From Alphaproteobacteria bacterium (GTDB lineage: Bacteria > Pseudomonadota > Alphaproteobacteria > Rickettsiales > UBA1997): DNA of 14,291 bases. Below the pieces are notes generated by a model, which was not told where the DNA came from, searched no databases, and saw nothing but the letters and a program-made list of their open reading frames with translations. The DNA is taken from positions 1-14,291 of the forward strand of contig VGDJ01000020.1 in assembly GCA_016869775.1 (NCBI GenBank), given 5' to 3'. Position numbers and translations under genes: made by a program. This document shows, piece by piece, positions 1 to 7,009 of the stretch; the first letter of the stretch is position 1; the number at the start of each line of letters is the position of its first letter.

Positions 1-259
1 TAAAATATTTCGGGCCTTCTAAAACTTAGTGGGTGCGAGTGAATTAAGTTCGCAAATATCGCGTTTATCAATATACAGAAGTACCTTCAATCAAGTTTTA
101 GTTTTAGAATATTTCGGGCCTTCAAAAACTTAGTGGGTGCGAGTGAATTAAGTTCGCAAATATCGCGTTTATCAATATACAGAGGTAACTTCAATCAAGT
201 TTTAGTTTTAGAATATTTCGGGCCTTCAAAAACTTAGTGGGTGCGAGTGAATTAAGTTC
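1..259. repeat. 104-bp tandem repeat array (about 2.5 copies visible)
   Basis: The block with core CGGGCC recurs at 11-16, 115-120 and 219-224, exactly 104 bp apart each time. Copies are nearly identical; I see single-base differences at 3/107, 20/124, and two around 80-84/184-188. Identity stops abruptly at 259/260. Each unit carries an inverted repeat AACTTA-N16-TAAGTT (23-28/45-50, 127-132/149-154, 231-236/253-258) and a short AGTTTTAGTTTTAG stretch. The period is not a multiple of 3 and I find no reading frame that spans copies. The array touches the window start, so its true length and unit phase are unknown. It is a minisatellite-like intergenic repeat of unknown role. Confidence 0.93.
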
Positions 260-270
260 ATAAAAATAAA

Positions 271-298
271 TCACCCAAAAATTGTTAGAGTTTGGTGA
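271..298 (-). terminator. probable Rho-independent terminator of the glycosyltransferase gene
   Basis: Reading the minus strand, TCACCAAA (298-291) pairs with the complementary arm at 279-271, giving 8 bp with one bulged base at 276 and an 11-nt loop. A T-rich tract, TTTATTTTTA (270-261), follows. The hairpin overlaps the stop codon (287-285) of the frame that encodes the C-terminal part of the glycosyltransferase. The stem is short and modest in G+C, so efficiency is uncertain, but its position directly at the end of the second frame supports that frame being the natural 3' end of the gene. Confidence 0.5.
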
Positions 299-704
299 GA
301 AAGTTTTGGTTTTTAAGAATGGACTTGTTGGCGTAGATTAAGCCATATTGATTAATGCCAACTAAAGTAAAATTTTTAACTATAAAATCACAATTATTTT
401 GTGAAGAATCGGCAATATTGTGATTGCCATAACCCATAAAAATTAAATGAAAATCTAAATAATGCTCATGATAATTAGCTAAATCTTCGCACAAATTCTC
501 AGGGCGAATTGCGGTAAAAAAATAGATTTCTTGTGGGTAGAGATAGTAGATTGGCGATTGATGGGGGGATGGGGTAAAGTTATTATTTATGACAACTTTC
601 TTGGCGCCATAAAAACTAATAGTTTTTCTAATATTTTGATTGAGTTCATTAAAATAATTAGCTATTTGTTTGGAGGTTTTTATAAAAGAGCCAATAAAAT
701 CGCA
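285..704 (-). pseudogene. displaced C-terminal soluble domain of the GT-C glycosyltransferase (-1 frame)
   Basis: This minus-strand frame is open for 139 codons from just after a TAA (707-705) to the TAA at 287-285. It has no ATG near its 5' end; the first ordinary alternative start is a TTG at 494, in the middle of what reads as a continuous globular domain (for example YLYPQEIYFFTAIRPENL, then HLIFMGYGNHNIADSSQ). It begins inside the last membrane helix of the upstream frame (680-1948) and overlaps it by 25 bp. Membrane glycosyltransferases often carry a soluble tail after the last helix, so I read this as the tail of the same protein, separated by a 1-nt deletion or by a -1 ribosomal frameshift. 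A sequencing error in the T/A runs near 682-704 is also possible. A separate coupled small protein is less likely for lack of a start. Confidence 0.6.
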
Positions 705-1948
705 TTAATCATTATAAAAAAAATTAGAAAACTTTTTTGAATTAATTTTTTTTCATAAAAAAATTTTTTATAAAGATAATAATAAATAATTGGCATAAAA
801 CCTATGGTTAAACGATAACCATTAGCACTAAATCTAACAATAATCGAAAAAATAACCAATCCGAAAAATATTTTAATAATTAAGAACTTTGAGATTTTTA
901 AGGTGCGAGTGGCATAAATAATTTTTATTTGTTCCAAAAAATAGATGCCAAGTGTTATGAGTGATAGGCCCCAAGGCGCGAAGAGGTAAAATAATGAGTT
1001 TATGCCTTTTATTTTAAAATTATCGACCATCACAAACTGAAAATATTGAACGAAATAATAAATCACTCCAATAAATAGGTTGTTAAAAGTTCTTAGTGCT
1101 AAATCTTTTATGGATTTACCGCCATAAATATCGCTTCTATTGTCATATATAAATAGGTTTAACTCTAAATAATAATAGCAAAAAATATATGCACATAAGG
1201 GGATTAAAAATATCAGAGCGAAGTAAAGAATAATTTCTTTGTTATTGCTAAAACGCTTTTCGCTTTCTGAACTTTCGTTGTTTAAATATTTTTTTGGTAT
1301 GAAATTGTAGCAAAAAATCAATAAAGCTAATATCAAATAAAAGCTTCGGGTTATTGACATTAGGCTTAAAATAAAACACAAAAAAAACTGTATTTTTAGT
1401 GAATATTTATTTTTGTGATATAAGCCAAAATAAATTACTAAAAGCGATAATCCTGACAACAAAATCTCTTTACCGCTATCTGAAATATAAATTATTATTG
1501 GGGTTGAAACCATGCTCAGGAGAGTTATAGTCAGTGATTTGGTTTTATTTAAATATTGGCTTAAGACCAAAAAACTCGAAAAAGAAAAGATTATAAAAGC
1601 AATATATTGTGAGGTGTAAATCACAAAATTATGATTGTCGAATATGTGATAAAACAGACTCAAAAATATAGAATAGCTCGGAAAGTGATAGGGTTTTATG
1701 TTGCTTAGATCGTAGCCAAATAAGGCAATTTCATCGTAATAAAAATCCAAAGCATAGTTTGTGACTCCGGAGATTTCGCCGGACAAGAAAATGTTTCGAG
1801 CAATTGTTAAATACTGAAAAGAATCGTTGCACACGAAAAATGGAATTCCGTTGCGATATAAATATTCGAGACTAAAAATAACGGCCCAAAAAAATAACAA
1901 AAAATATAAATAATATGAATTTGGATATAATTTTTTTGAGTAATTCAT
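680..1948 (-). CDS. GT-C-type polytopic membrane glycosyltransferase (probably frameshifted)
   Basis: This is a very hydrophobic protein of 422 residues from the ATG at 1948, with around ten predicted membrane segments. After the first helix (about residues 13-30) comes an extracytoplasmic loop with NDSFQYLTIARN (Asp42) and then PYHFPSYSIFLSLFY (about 86-100). Acidic residues in the first loop, followed by a long conserved loop, are typical of GT-C enzymes (dolichyl-phosphate-mannose-transferase/ArnT-like), which move a sugar from a polyprenyl-phosphate carrier to an envelope acceptor. I prefer 1948 because the longer version starting with TTG at 2029 would run into gtrA. The frame stops at 682-680 inside a membrane helix, while the adjacent -1 frame continues with a soluble tail (285-704). 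The donor and acceptor cannot be told from the sequence. Pairing with GtrA across a 22-bp gap supports a role in lipid-linked sugar transfer. Confidence 0.72.
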   Translation of the reverse strand: MNYSKKLYPNSYYLYFLLFFWAVIFSLEYLYRNGIPFFVCNDSFQYLTIARNIFLSGEISGVTNYALDFYYDEIALFGYDLSNIKPYHFPSYSIFLSLFYHIFDNHNFVIYTSQYIAFIIFSFSSFLVLSQYLNKTKSLTITLLSMVSTPIIIYISDSGKEILLSGLSLLVIYFGLYHKNKYSLKIQFFLCFILSLMSITRSFYLILALLIFCYNFIPKKYLNNESSESEKRFSNNKEIILYFALIFLIPLCAYIFCYYYLELNLFIYDNRSDIYGGKSIKDLALRTFNNLFIGVIYYFVQYFQFVMVDNFKIKGINSLFYLFAPWGLSLITLGIYFLEQIKIIYATRTLKISKFLIIKIFFGLVIFSIIVRFSANGYRLTIGFMPIIYYYLYKKFFYEKKLIQKSFLIFFIMINAILLALL

Positions 1949-1970
1949 TAATTGATTTTGCTTAATTTTG

Positions 1971-2408
1971 ATGATACAAAAATACTTTAAAAAACTTATC
2001 AAAGTAAAAAATTTATCTGATTTTATCAAGTTGGTAATTGAGATTTTAAATAATAAGGAGATAAGATTTTTATTGGTTGGGGCATATAATGCTTTAATTT
2101 CTTATATTTTTGGTTTGTTTTATTTTAAATACATCGAGATTAATTTTTTTAAAATCATTTATTTCAATATAATCATCACGCTCCATAGTTTTATTTCGCA
2201 TAAATTTTTGAGTTTCAAGAAGAGCCAATTTTGTTTTAAAGAATTTTTGCGAGCAATTTTGGTTTATGTAGTGATGTATTTGTTTTCAGCTGGATTGATA
2301 CTTTCTCTCTTGAAATTTGGTTTTAGCCAACTTTTAGCATATCATATTAACTTGATTATATCGCTGTTCTTTTTTTATTTTTTGCACACTAAATTTACTT
2401 TTAAATAA
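1971..2408 (+). CDS. gtrA: GtrA-family membrane protein (polyprenyl-phosphate sugar flippase)
   Basis: A 145-residue protein with four hydrophobic segments (about 34-54, 62-80, 94-114 and 121-139), the size and topology of the GtrA/DPMS family. Family-like features are RFLLVGAYNALISYIFG in the first helix, ISHKFLSFKK in the loop after the second, and the ending FFYFLHTKFTFK. GtrA proteins are thought to flip undecaprenyl-phosphate-bound sugars across the inner membrane for transfer to O-antigen or other cell-surface glycans. I chose the ATG at 1971 rather than the TTG immediately before it. The divergent neighbour is a GT-C-type transferase, the expected kind of partner; a GtrB-type enzyme that loads the carrier is not in the window. 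No Shine-Dalgarno is visible (CTTAATTTTG precedes the ATG). The substrate sugar is unknown. Confidence 0.85.
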   Translation: MIQKYFKKLIKVKNLSDFIKLVIEILNNKEIRFLLVGAYNALISYIFGLFYFKYIEINFFKIIYFNIIITLHSFISHKFLSFKKSQFCFKEFLRAILVYVVMYLFSAGLILSLLKFGFSQLLAYHINLIISLFFFYFLHTKFTFK

Positions 2409-2468
2409 GATATTTGACTATGATTCTAAAGCTTTGGTGAATAACATCATTTGTTAAAATTTTTTTGT

Positions 2469-2496
2469 TTGCCTTTTTTGAATTGAATTTTACAAT
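2469..2496 (+). promoter_or_regulatory. possible sigma-70 promoter upstream of tRNA-Glu
   Basis: TTGCCT (2469-2474) and TACAAT (2491-2496) are spaced by 16 nt. The -10 box is close to consensus and the -35 box is weak. It would give a leader of about 100 nt before the tRNA at 2609. In DNA this AT-rich such matches occur by chance, so the call is tentative. I see no gene in 2409-2608. Confidence 0.25.
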
Positions 2497-2608
2497 GCCC
2501 CCACAAAATTACTTTGCGGTGAATTTTTTACGTTCGTAATTTAAAAACTATCCTAAAAATCTCACAAACTAGTCTAAAATTCTAAAATCCTCTTGGTTTT
2601 AAAGTTTT

Positions 2609-2683
2609 GGCCCCATCGTCTAACGGTTAGGACGTCACCCTTTCACGGTGAAAATACGGGTTCGAATCCCGTTGGGGTCACCA
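2609..2683 (+). tRNA. tRNA-Glu (anticodon UUC), CCA encoded
   Basis: The cloverleaf folds fully by eye. The acceptor stem pairs GGCCCCA (2609-2615) with TGGGGTC (2673-2679), including one G-U pair. The discriminator is A2680 and CCA (2681-2683) is genomically encoded. The anticodon stem is TCACC/GGTGA with loop CTTTCAC, giving anticodon TTC. The T arm is ACGGG-TTCGAAT-CCCGT. The elements match bacterial tRNA-Glu(UUC). It lies 43 bp before the cupredoxin gene on the same strand and may be cotranscribed with it. Confidence 0.97.
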
Positions 2684-2726
2684 TTTCTTGTTAATCATTC
2701 AAATCTTCATAAATTTTTTCTTTTGC

Positions 2727-3065
2727 ATGAAAATACTCAACCAAATTATTTTAAGCCTTGTGATTTTAGCCCTGTCTGCACAAATTTCTCATGCCCAGGA
2801 CAAAACTGAATTCTTAATCAAAATCAAGAATCATCGTTTTAGCCCTGAAATCGTTGAGGTTCCAGCTAATACTGAATTCAAATTAGGGATTGAAAATCTT
2901 GATAATATCATCGAAGAATTTGAAAGTGATGATCTCAAAAAGGAAAAATTGATCGGCGCTGGCAAAAAAATTTCTATCCAAATTAACCCACTCAAAGCAG
3001 GCGAATACAAGTTTTATGGCGATTTTCACCAAAAAACTGCTCAAGGAAAAATTGTTGTAAAATAA
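2727..3065 (+). CDS. exported cupredoxin-fold protein lacking a type-1 copper cysteine
   Basis: The protein has 112 residues. Residues 1-23 form a signal peptide (K2, a hydrophobic core, then S-H-A with likely cleavage before Q24), so the mature protein should be periplasmic. The rest fits the Cupredoxin_1 fold seen in EfeO/P19-associated proteins: FLIKIKNHRFSPEIVEVPA (29-47), EEFESDDLKKEKLI (63-76), then PLKAGEYKFYGDFHQKTAQG (88-107). Where classical cupredoxins have the copper-ligand Cys, this protein has YGDFH, and there is no Cys and no Met after the start, so a blue-copper site is ruled out. H36, H101 and the acidic E63-D69 patch could bind metal or mediate partner contacts. The track-length version beginning at the TTG at 2688 would put extra residues before a clean signal peptide, so I use the ATG at 2727. 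It lies 17 bp upstream of tadA. A role in iron or copper handling is inference. Confidence 0.75.
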   Translation: MKILNQIILSLVILALSAQISHAQDKTEFLIKIKNHRFSPEIVEVPANTEFKLGIENLDNIIEEFESDDLKKEKLIGAGKKISIQINPLKAGEYKFYGDFHQKTAQGKIVVK

Positions 3066-3082
3066 TAATCTCAATAGATTTC

Positions 3083-3556
3083 ATGAATTATATGCAAGAC
3101 TTAAATAAAAGTTTCATGCTTGAAGCTCTTGCGCAGGCTGAGTTGGCTTTTAATAATCATGAAGTTCCGGTTGGAGCGATTATTGTTGAAAATGGTCAGA
3201 TAATTGCTCGGGCCTATAATCAAAATCTAAAGCTCAAAGATCCGACCGCGCACGCTGAAATTCTTGCTATCAGGGAAGCTTGCCAAATTAAGGATTCAGC
3301 TAAACTTAATAATTGCGATATATTTGTTACGCTTGAGCCATGTGCTATGTGTTTATCAGCAATTAGTTATGCCCGAATTCGGCGAATTTACTTTGGAGCT
3401 TACGATCAAAAATTTGGGGCCGTTGAAAGTAATCCGTTATTCTCTTTGAAAGATTTGGCTATGTTTAAAAGCGAAATTTATTCGGGAATAAATTCGCAAC
3501 AATCGATAAATATTCTAAAAAAATTTTTTGAATTAAGGCGCAATAACAAGCCTTAA
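3083..3556 (+). CDS. tadA: tRNA-specific adenosine deaminase TadA
   Basis: A 157-residue cytidine/deoxycytidylate deaminase-fold enzyme that converts A34 to inosine in tRNA-Arg(ACG), allowing it to read all CGN codons it must cover. The zinc and catalytic motifs are intact: H57-A-E59 (TAHAEILAIREA) and P86-C87-A-M-C90 (TLEPCAMCLSAI). VPVGAIIV (28-35) and the FGAYDQKFGAVES segment (104-116) are typical of TadA rather than of free-base deaminases. The length is normal. The ATG at 3083 is used; a second ATG at 3092 is possible. It follows the cupredoxin gene by 17 bp on the same strand, probably one transcript. Confidence 0.95.
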   Translation: MNYMQDLNKSFMLEALAQAELAFNNHEVPVGAIIVENGQIIARAYNQNLKLKDPTAHAEILAIREACQIKDSAKLNNCDIFVTLEPCAMCLSAISYARIRRIYFGAYDQKFGAVESNPLFSLKDLAMFKSEIYSGINSQQSINILKKFFELRRNNKP

Positions 3557-3596
3557 AATCAATACTAAAATTTCTAATTTCACAAAGTATTTTTTG

Positions 3597-3602
3597 TATA
3601 AT
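3597..3602 (+). promoter_or_regulatory. candidate -10 box upstream of the purL half gene
   Basis: A perfect TATAAT lies in the 182-bp gap between tadA and the purL half. No good -35 hexamer sits at 16-18 bp (TTCTAA is at 19 bp, TTCACA at only 12 bp). If used, it would leave a leader of roughly 130 nt that includes a small G+C-rich patch near 3648-3657. The remainder of 3557-3738 holds nothing I can identify. Confidence 0.3.
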
Positions 3603-3738
3603 TTGTTTGCAAGTTGTAAGTGTTTAATTAAAATTTGCATTGGTTCTAGCGGGCCTACAATTTTAAATATTTTGCTAAAATCAAATTTTAATTTGTATTA
3701 ATTGTTCATATTAAATCTCAAATTAAGTTTATTATTTT

Positions 3739-4749
3739 ATGAGTTTAGAAATTCTTCAAAAATTACTTCAAGTCCCCGATTTAGCTGACAAAAAATGGGT
3801 GTATGAGCAATATGATTCGCAAGTTATGAATGATACTCTTGCAACTGCTGGAGATGCCTCAATAGTCAGAGTTCGTGGTACAAACAAAGCTCTGGCGATG
3901 TCAGTTGATTGCACTCCGCGTTACGTTGAAGCTGATAGTTTTGAGGGTTCTATTCAAGCCGTTTGCGAGACTTATCGCAATATTTCTGCGACGGGCGCCA
4001 AACCCTTAGCCATAACTAATTGTCTTAATTTTGGCAATCCGCAAAAGCCTGAAATTATGGGTCAAATTGTGCGCTCAATTCAGGGAATTACTCAAGCTTG
4101 TAAAGCTCTTGACTACCCAGTTGTTTCGGGCAATGTATCGCTCTACAATGAAACTGATGGCAAAGCAATCCAGCCTACGCCCGCAATTGGAGGAGTTGGA
4201 TTATTAACCGACTCTAGCAAAAGATGTAATGCTAAATTTAAAAAAATCTCTGACCAAATTTTTGTGGTAGGTCAGACCTTTGGTCATCTATCTTGTTCGA
4301 TTTATGAGAGAGAAATTTTGGGTATCGAATCTAAAAAAAACCCTCCCAAAGTTGATTTGCAAACAGAGCGCAAAAATGCTGAATTTATTCGCGAATCAAT
4401 TGCTTTAGATCTAATCAACTCTTGTCACGATATTTCTGATGGCGGTTTATTGATTTCTTTGTATGAAATGTCGACAACTGAGTTAGGTTGTTTGATTGAT
4501 TTAAGGGCTTTTAAGGCAGAAAATCTCGATAATGCTGCTATTTTATTTTCTGAAGACCAATCCAGATATGTTGTTTCGGTTGATTCGGCGTTAGTTAAAG
4601 ATTTTTTAAAACTCGCTGAAAAATCTCACATCGCCACATACAAAATTGGTGAAGTTATTGCCGAAAATATTGTTTTTGATTCTCAGCAACAAAGAGTTGT
4701 TGATTTACAAAAAATTTCTCAAGCGGTTTTTGAAAAAAACTTTTCATAA
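3739..4749 (+). CDS. purL: free-standing C-terminal half of phosphoribosylformylglycinamidine synthase II (PurL)
   Basis: The 336 residues align with the second half of PurL, which is normally about 730 residues. Landmarks are KKWVYEQYDSQV (18-29), GTNKALAMSVDCTPRYVEAD (47-66), PLAITNCLNFGNPQKPEIM (88-106), VVSGNVSLYNETDGKAI (127-143), PTPAIGGVGLL and CHDISDGGLLISLYEMS (about 229-245). Full PurL makes FGAM from FGAR, ATP and an amide donor in purine synthesis. This protein keeps the second PurM-like pair of domains but lacks the first pair, which carries the catalytic His and the active ATP site. An in-frame TAA (3724-3726) lies just upstream of a plain ATG, and only 182 bp separate it from tadA, so no N-terminal half adjoins it here. 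Either the enzyme is split with its partner elsewhere, or this is a remnant that is still open. The reading frame shows no decay. Confidence 0.85.
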   Translation: MSLEILQKLLQVPDLADKKWVYEQYDSQVMNDTLATAGDASIVRVRGTNKALAMSVDCTPRYVEADSFEGSIQAVCETYRNISATGAKPLAITNCLNFGNPQKPEIMGQIVRSIQGITQACKALDYPVVSGNVSLYNETDGKAIQPTPAIGGVGLLTDSSKRCNAKFKKISDQIFVVGQTFGHLSCSIYEREILGIESKKNPPKVDLQTERKNAEFIRESIALDLINSCHDISDGGLLISLYEMSTTELGCLIDLRAFKAENLDNAAILFSEDQSRYVVSVDSALVKDFLKLAEKSHIATYKIGEVIAENIVFDSQQQRVVDLQKISQAVFEKNFS

Positions 4750-4781
4750 ATTCCAACTTTATAAAATTTTATCACCAAAAC

Positions 4782-6965
4782 ATGGATAGCGGTAAATCCT
4801 TTCGTTATGCTTCTTTAGCAATGAATATACTAGAAAAGCTTCTGGGGACACGCTTTACGGTGTCGGGGCTTGAAAAAATTCCTTCTCAACCAGTGATGTT
4901 TGTAGCAAATCATTTTACGCGTTCCGAAACTTTTTTTGTTCCATATATCATCAATAAATGTTCGAAAAGATCGGTGAGATGTTTGGCTGATTCAAAACTA
5001 TTTCAAGGCGTATTCGGCAAATTTTTGCGTTCGGTTGGAACAGTTTCCACCAAAGATCCAAATCGTGACAACATCATTCTCAATGACCTAATAACCGGTT
5101 CTTTTGATTGGATGATTTATCCCGAAGGAAGTATGGTAAAAAGCAAAGAAATAAAATTTGATGGTCTTTATGTGAGCTACACTCCTCATCGTATTGGTCC
5201 GGTTAGAACTGGAGCTTCAGTATTGGCATTAAAATCACAGCTTTTTCGTAATGATTTAATTTTGGCGCACCAAAGTCAAAATTCTCAGATATTAAGTGAG
5301 TATAAAATCAATCACGGGCTTCAATATCAATCGTCACTTGAGAAACTGCAAACTCATATCGTTCCAGTTAATATTACGTATTATCCAATTAGGCCCGGAA
5401 ACAATAAAATCAAAAATCTAGCAATTAGATTGATCAAAAATTTACCTAAACAAATCATCGAAGAACTTGAAATTGAGGGTAACATTTTACTTGATTCAGA
5501 TATTGATATAAATTTTGGTGACCCAATTAATTTAGTAGAATATATCAATTCCGCGCAAAACATAATAAATAAAATTCCGATCATCAAATATGAGACCAAA
5601 AATAATTTCGTTATAAAATATTATCGCTCAAGGCTTACAAGCGATTTTATGAAGAAAATTTATCGCGATATTCAGATCAATTTTGATCATCTTTTTGTTT
5701 CATCGCTAATTCACATAACACATGACAAAATATCAATAAATTATTTAAAACGAGTAATTTACCACTCAGCGATTTTGTTGAGTAAAACCAAAAAATATCG
5801 TCTTAATTATTCAGTTTTAGAGTCAAATATTTTTAGCATTTTTAGCGATGAAAAAAATCATGAATTTGATAGCGTTTTTGAATTGGCACTTAAGCAATCG
5901 CTGATTTCAAAAATTTCACCTTCTGAAATTATTGTGAATAAAAATCAGCTTAGCAAAAAATATGATTTTCATGAAATTAGAATAGAAAATACTTTGCAAG
6001 TGATCGCCAGAGAATTTGATTTGATTGATGGCGCAAGTAGCGTCGTTAGAAAGGTTTGCACCCTTGAAAATGATGAACTGAAAAATTTGGTTTTTAACAA
6101 TATTCTTGAGTATGACATTAAAGTTTTTGAACAAGAATATCTTCAAAATTATGATGACAAATACTCTAAAAATCAAAATGTCGGAAAGCCGTTTTTTATT
6201 AACAAAAATGTCAATTCTTCAAAAAATATTCAAAATTTTGGCGTGGTTTTGGTTCATGGCTACAAATCTGCACCTCAAGAGGTTGAAAATCTAGCTAATT
6301 TTTTAAGTGGTTACGGAATAAAAGTTTATGCGGTTAGATTGCGGGGTCATGGCACCTCTCCAATCGACTTAAAAAATTATTTATGGTCGGATTGGTATAA
6401 TTCTCTTCAAAGGGGTTATTGTGCTCTGGCCAATATTTGCTCAAACATTGCCATTGTTGGTTTTTCAACTGGTGGCCTTTTAACTCTTTTAAGTGCTTCG
6501 CAAAAAAACAATCTTTCAAAATTAGTTGGAGTGGTGTCAATTAATTCAGCTTTAAAGCTTCGCGATATAAAGGCCAAGATGGTTCCAGGAATAAATTTAT
6601 GGAATGAATTGCTCGATAAATTTAAGCTAGAAAAAGGTCATCTTGAATTTATCGATGATGAGCCAGAAAATCCGCATATTAATTACGCTAGAAACTACAT
6701 AAAAGGCGTTTATGAGCTTGAAAAATTAATGACAATTTGTGCTGATAATCTTTATAAAATAAATCTTCCAACCCTTGTTATTCAAGGAACTAATGACCCA
6801 GTTATTAATCCAAAAAGCGGTGAATTAATTTATAATAAAATTAAATCACCAAATAAAAAATTTGTTGAATTTGAAGCGGATAATCATGTAATTATAACTT
6901 CTCTAAAACGAGATTTGGTGTTTCAAGAAATTATGAATTTTTTTAATCAACAAAAATTTATATAA
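4782..6965 (+). CDS. fusion: PlsC-type acyltransferase (N-terminal) and alpha/beta hydrolase (C-terminal)
   Basis: The protein has 727 residues. Residues about 25-270 are a glycerolipid acyltransferase domain: FVANHFTRSETF holds H44 with E49 in the place of the usual Asp of the HX4D motif, and YPEGSMVKSKEI (113-124) is the substrate-binding block. These domains acylate lysophosphatidate-like lipids at the inner membrane. Residues about 285-475 form a mostly helical linker. Residues about 485-725 are a serine hydrolase of the monoglyceride-lipase/Est30 carboxylesterase kind: oxyanion HG (492-493), nucleophile elbow GFSTGG (S562), acid D672 in GTNDPV, and H702 in DNHVI. Both active sites look intact apart from the Asp-to-Glu change. 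One chain could therefore remove an acyl group and add another, as in phospholipid remodelling, but that is inference. It begins 32 bp after the purL half and ends 44 bp before virB10. Confidence 0.85.
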   Translation: MDSGKSFRYASLAMNILEKLLGTRFTVSGLEKIPSQPVMFVANHFTRSETFFVPYIINKCSKRSVRCLADSKLFQGVFGKFLRSVGTVSTKDPNRDNIILNDLITGSFDWMIYPEGSMVKSKEIKFDGLYVSYTPHRIGPVRTGASVLALKSQLFRNDLILAHQSQNSQILSEYKINHGLQYQSSLEKLQTHIVPVNITYYPIRPGNNKIKNLAIRLIKNLPKQIIEELEIEGNILLDSDIDINFGDPINLVEYINSAQNIINKIPIIKYETKNNFVIKYYRSRLTSDFMKKIYRDIQINFDHLFVSSLIHITHDKISINYLKRVIYHSAILLSKTKKYRLNYSVLESNIFSIFSDEKNHEFDSVFELALKQSLISKISPSEIIVNKNQLSKKYDFHEIRIENTLQVIAREFDLIDGASSVVRKVCTLENDELKNLVFNNILEYDIKVFEQEYLQNYDDKYSKNQNVGKPFFINKNVNSSKNIQNFGVVLVHGYKSAPQEVENLANFLSGYGIKVYAVRLRGHGTSPIDLKNYLWSDWYNSLQRGYCALANICSNIAIVGFSTGGLLTLLSASQKNNLSKLVGVVSINSALKLRDIKAKMVPGINLWNELLDKFKLEKGHLEFIDDEPENPHINYARNYIKGVYELEKLMTICADNLYKINLPTLVIQGTNDPVINPKSGELIYNKIKSPNKKFVEFEADNHVIITSLKRDLVFQEIMNFFNQQKFI

Positions 6966-7009
6966 TTTTATAAACCACACTTTAAATTCGTTAAAAACTT
7001 TTTACCCAA

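Noticed and set aside
1..259. CRISPR array at the left edge
   Set aside because: The 104-bp units are near identical throughout, with no variable spacers between shorter repeats and no cas genes nearby.
531..740. Plus-strand frame of 69 codons across the glycosyltransferase end
   Set aside because: It is antisense to the glycosyltransferase frames, with no recognisable domain; overlap with the convincing minus-strand protein makes it a shadow.
3557..3738. Remnant of the missing N-terminal half of PurL upstream of 3739
   Set aside because: The gap is only 182 bp, non-coding by eye, and has an in-frame TAA at 3724-3726; nothing in it reads as PurL sequence.
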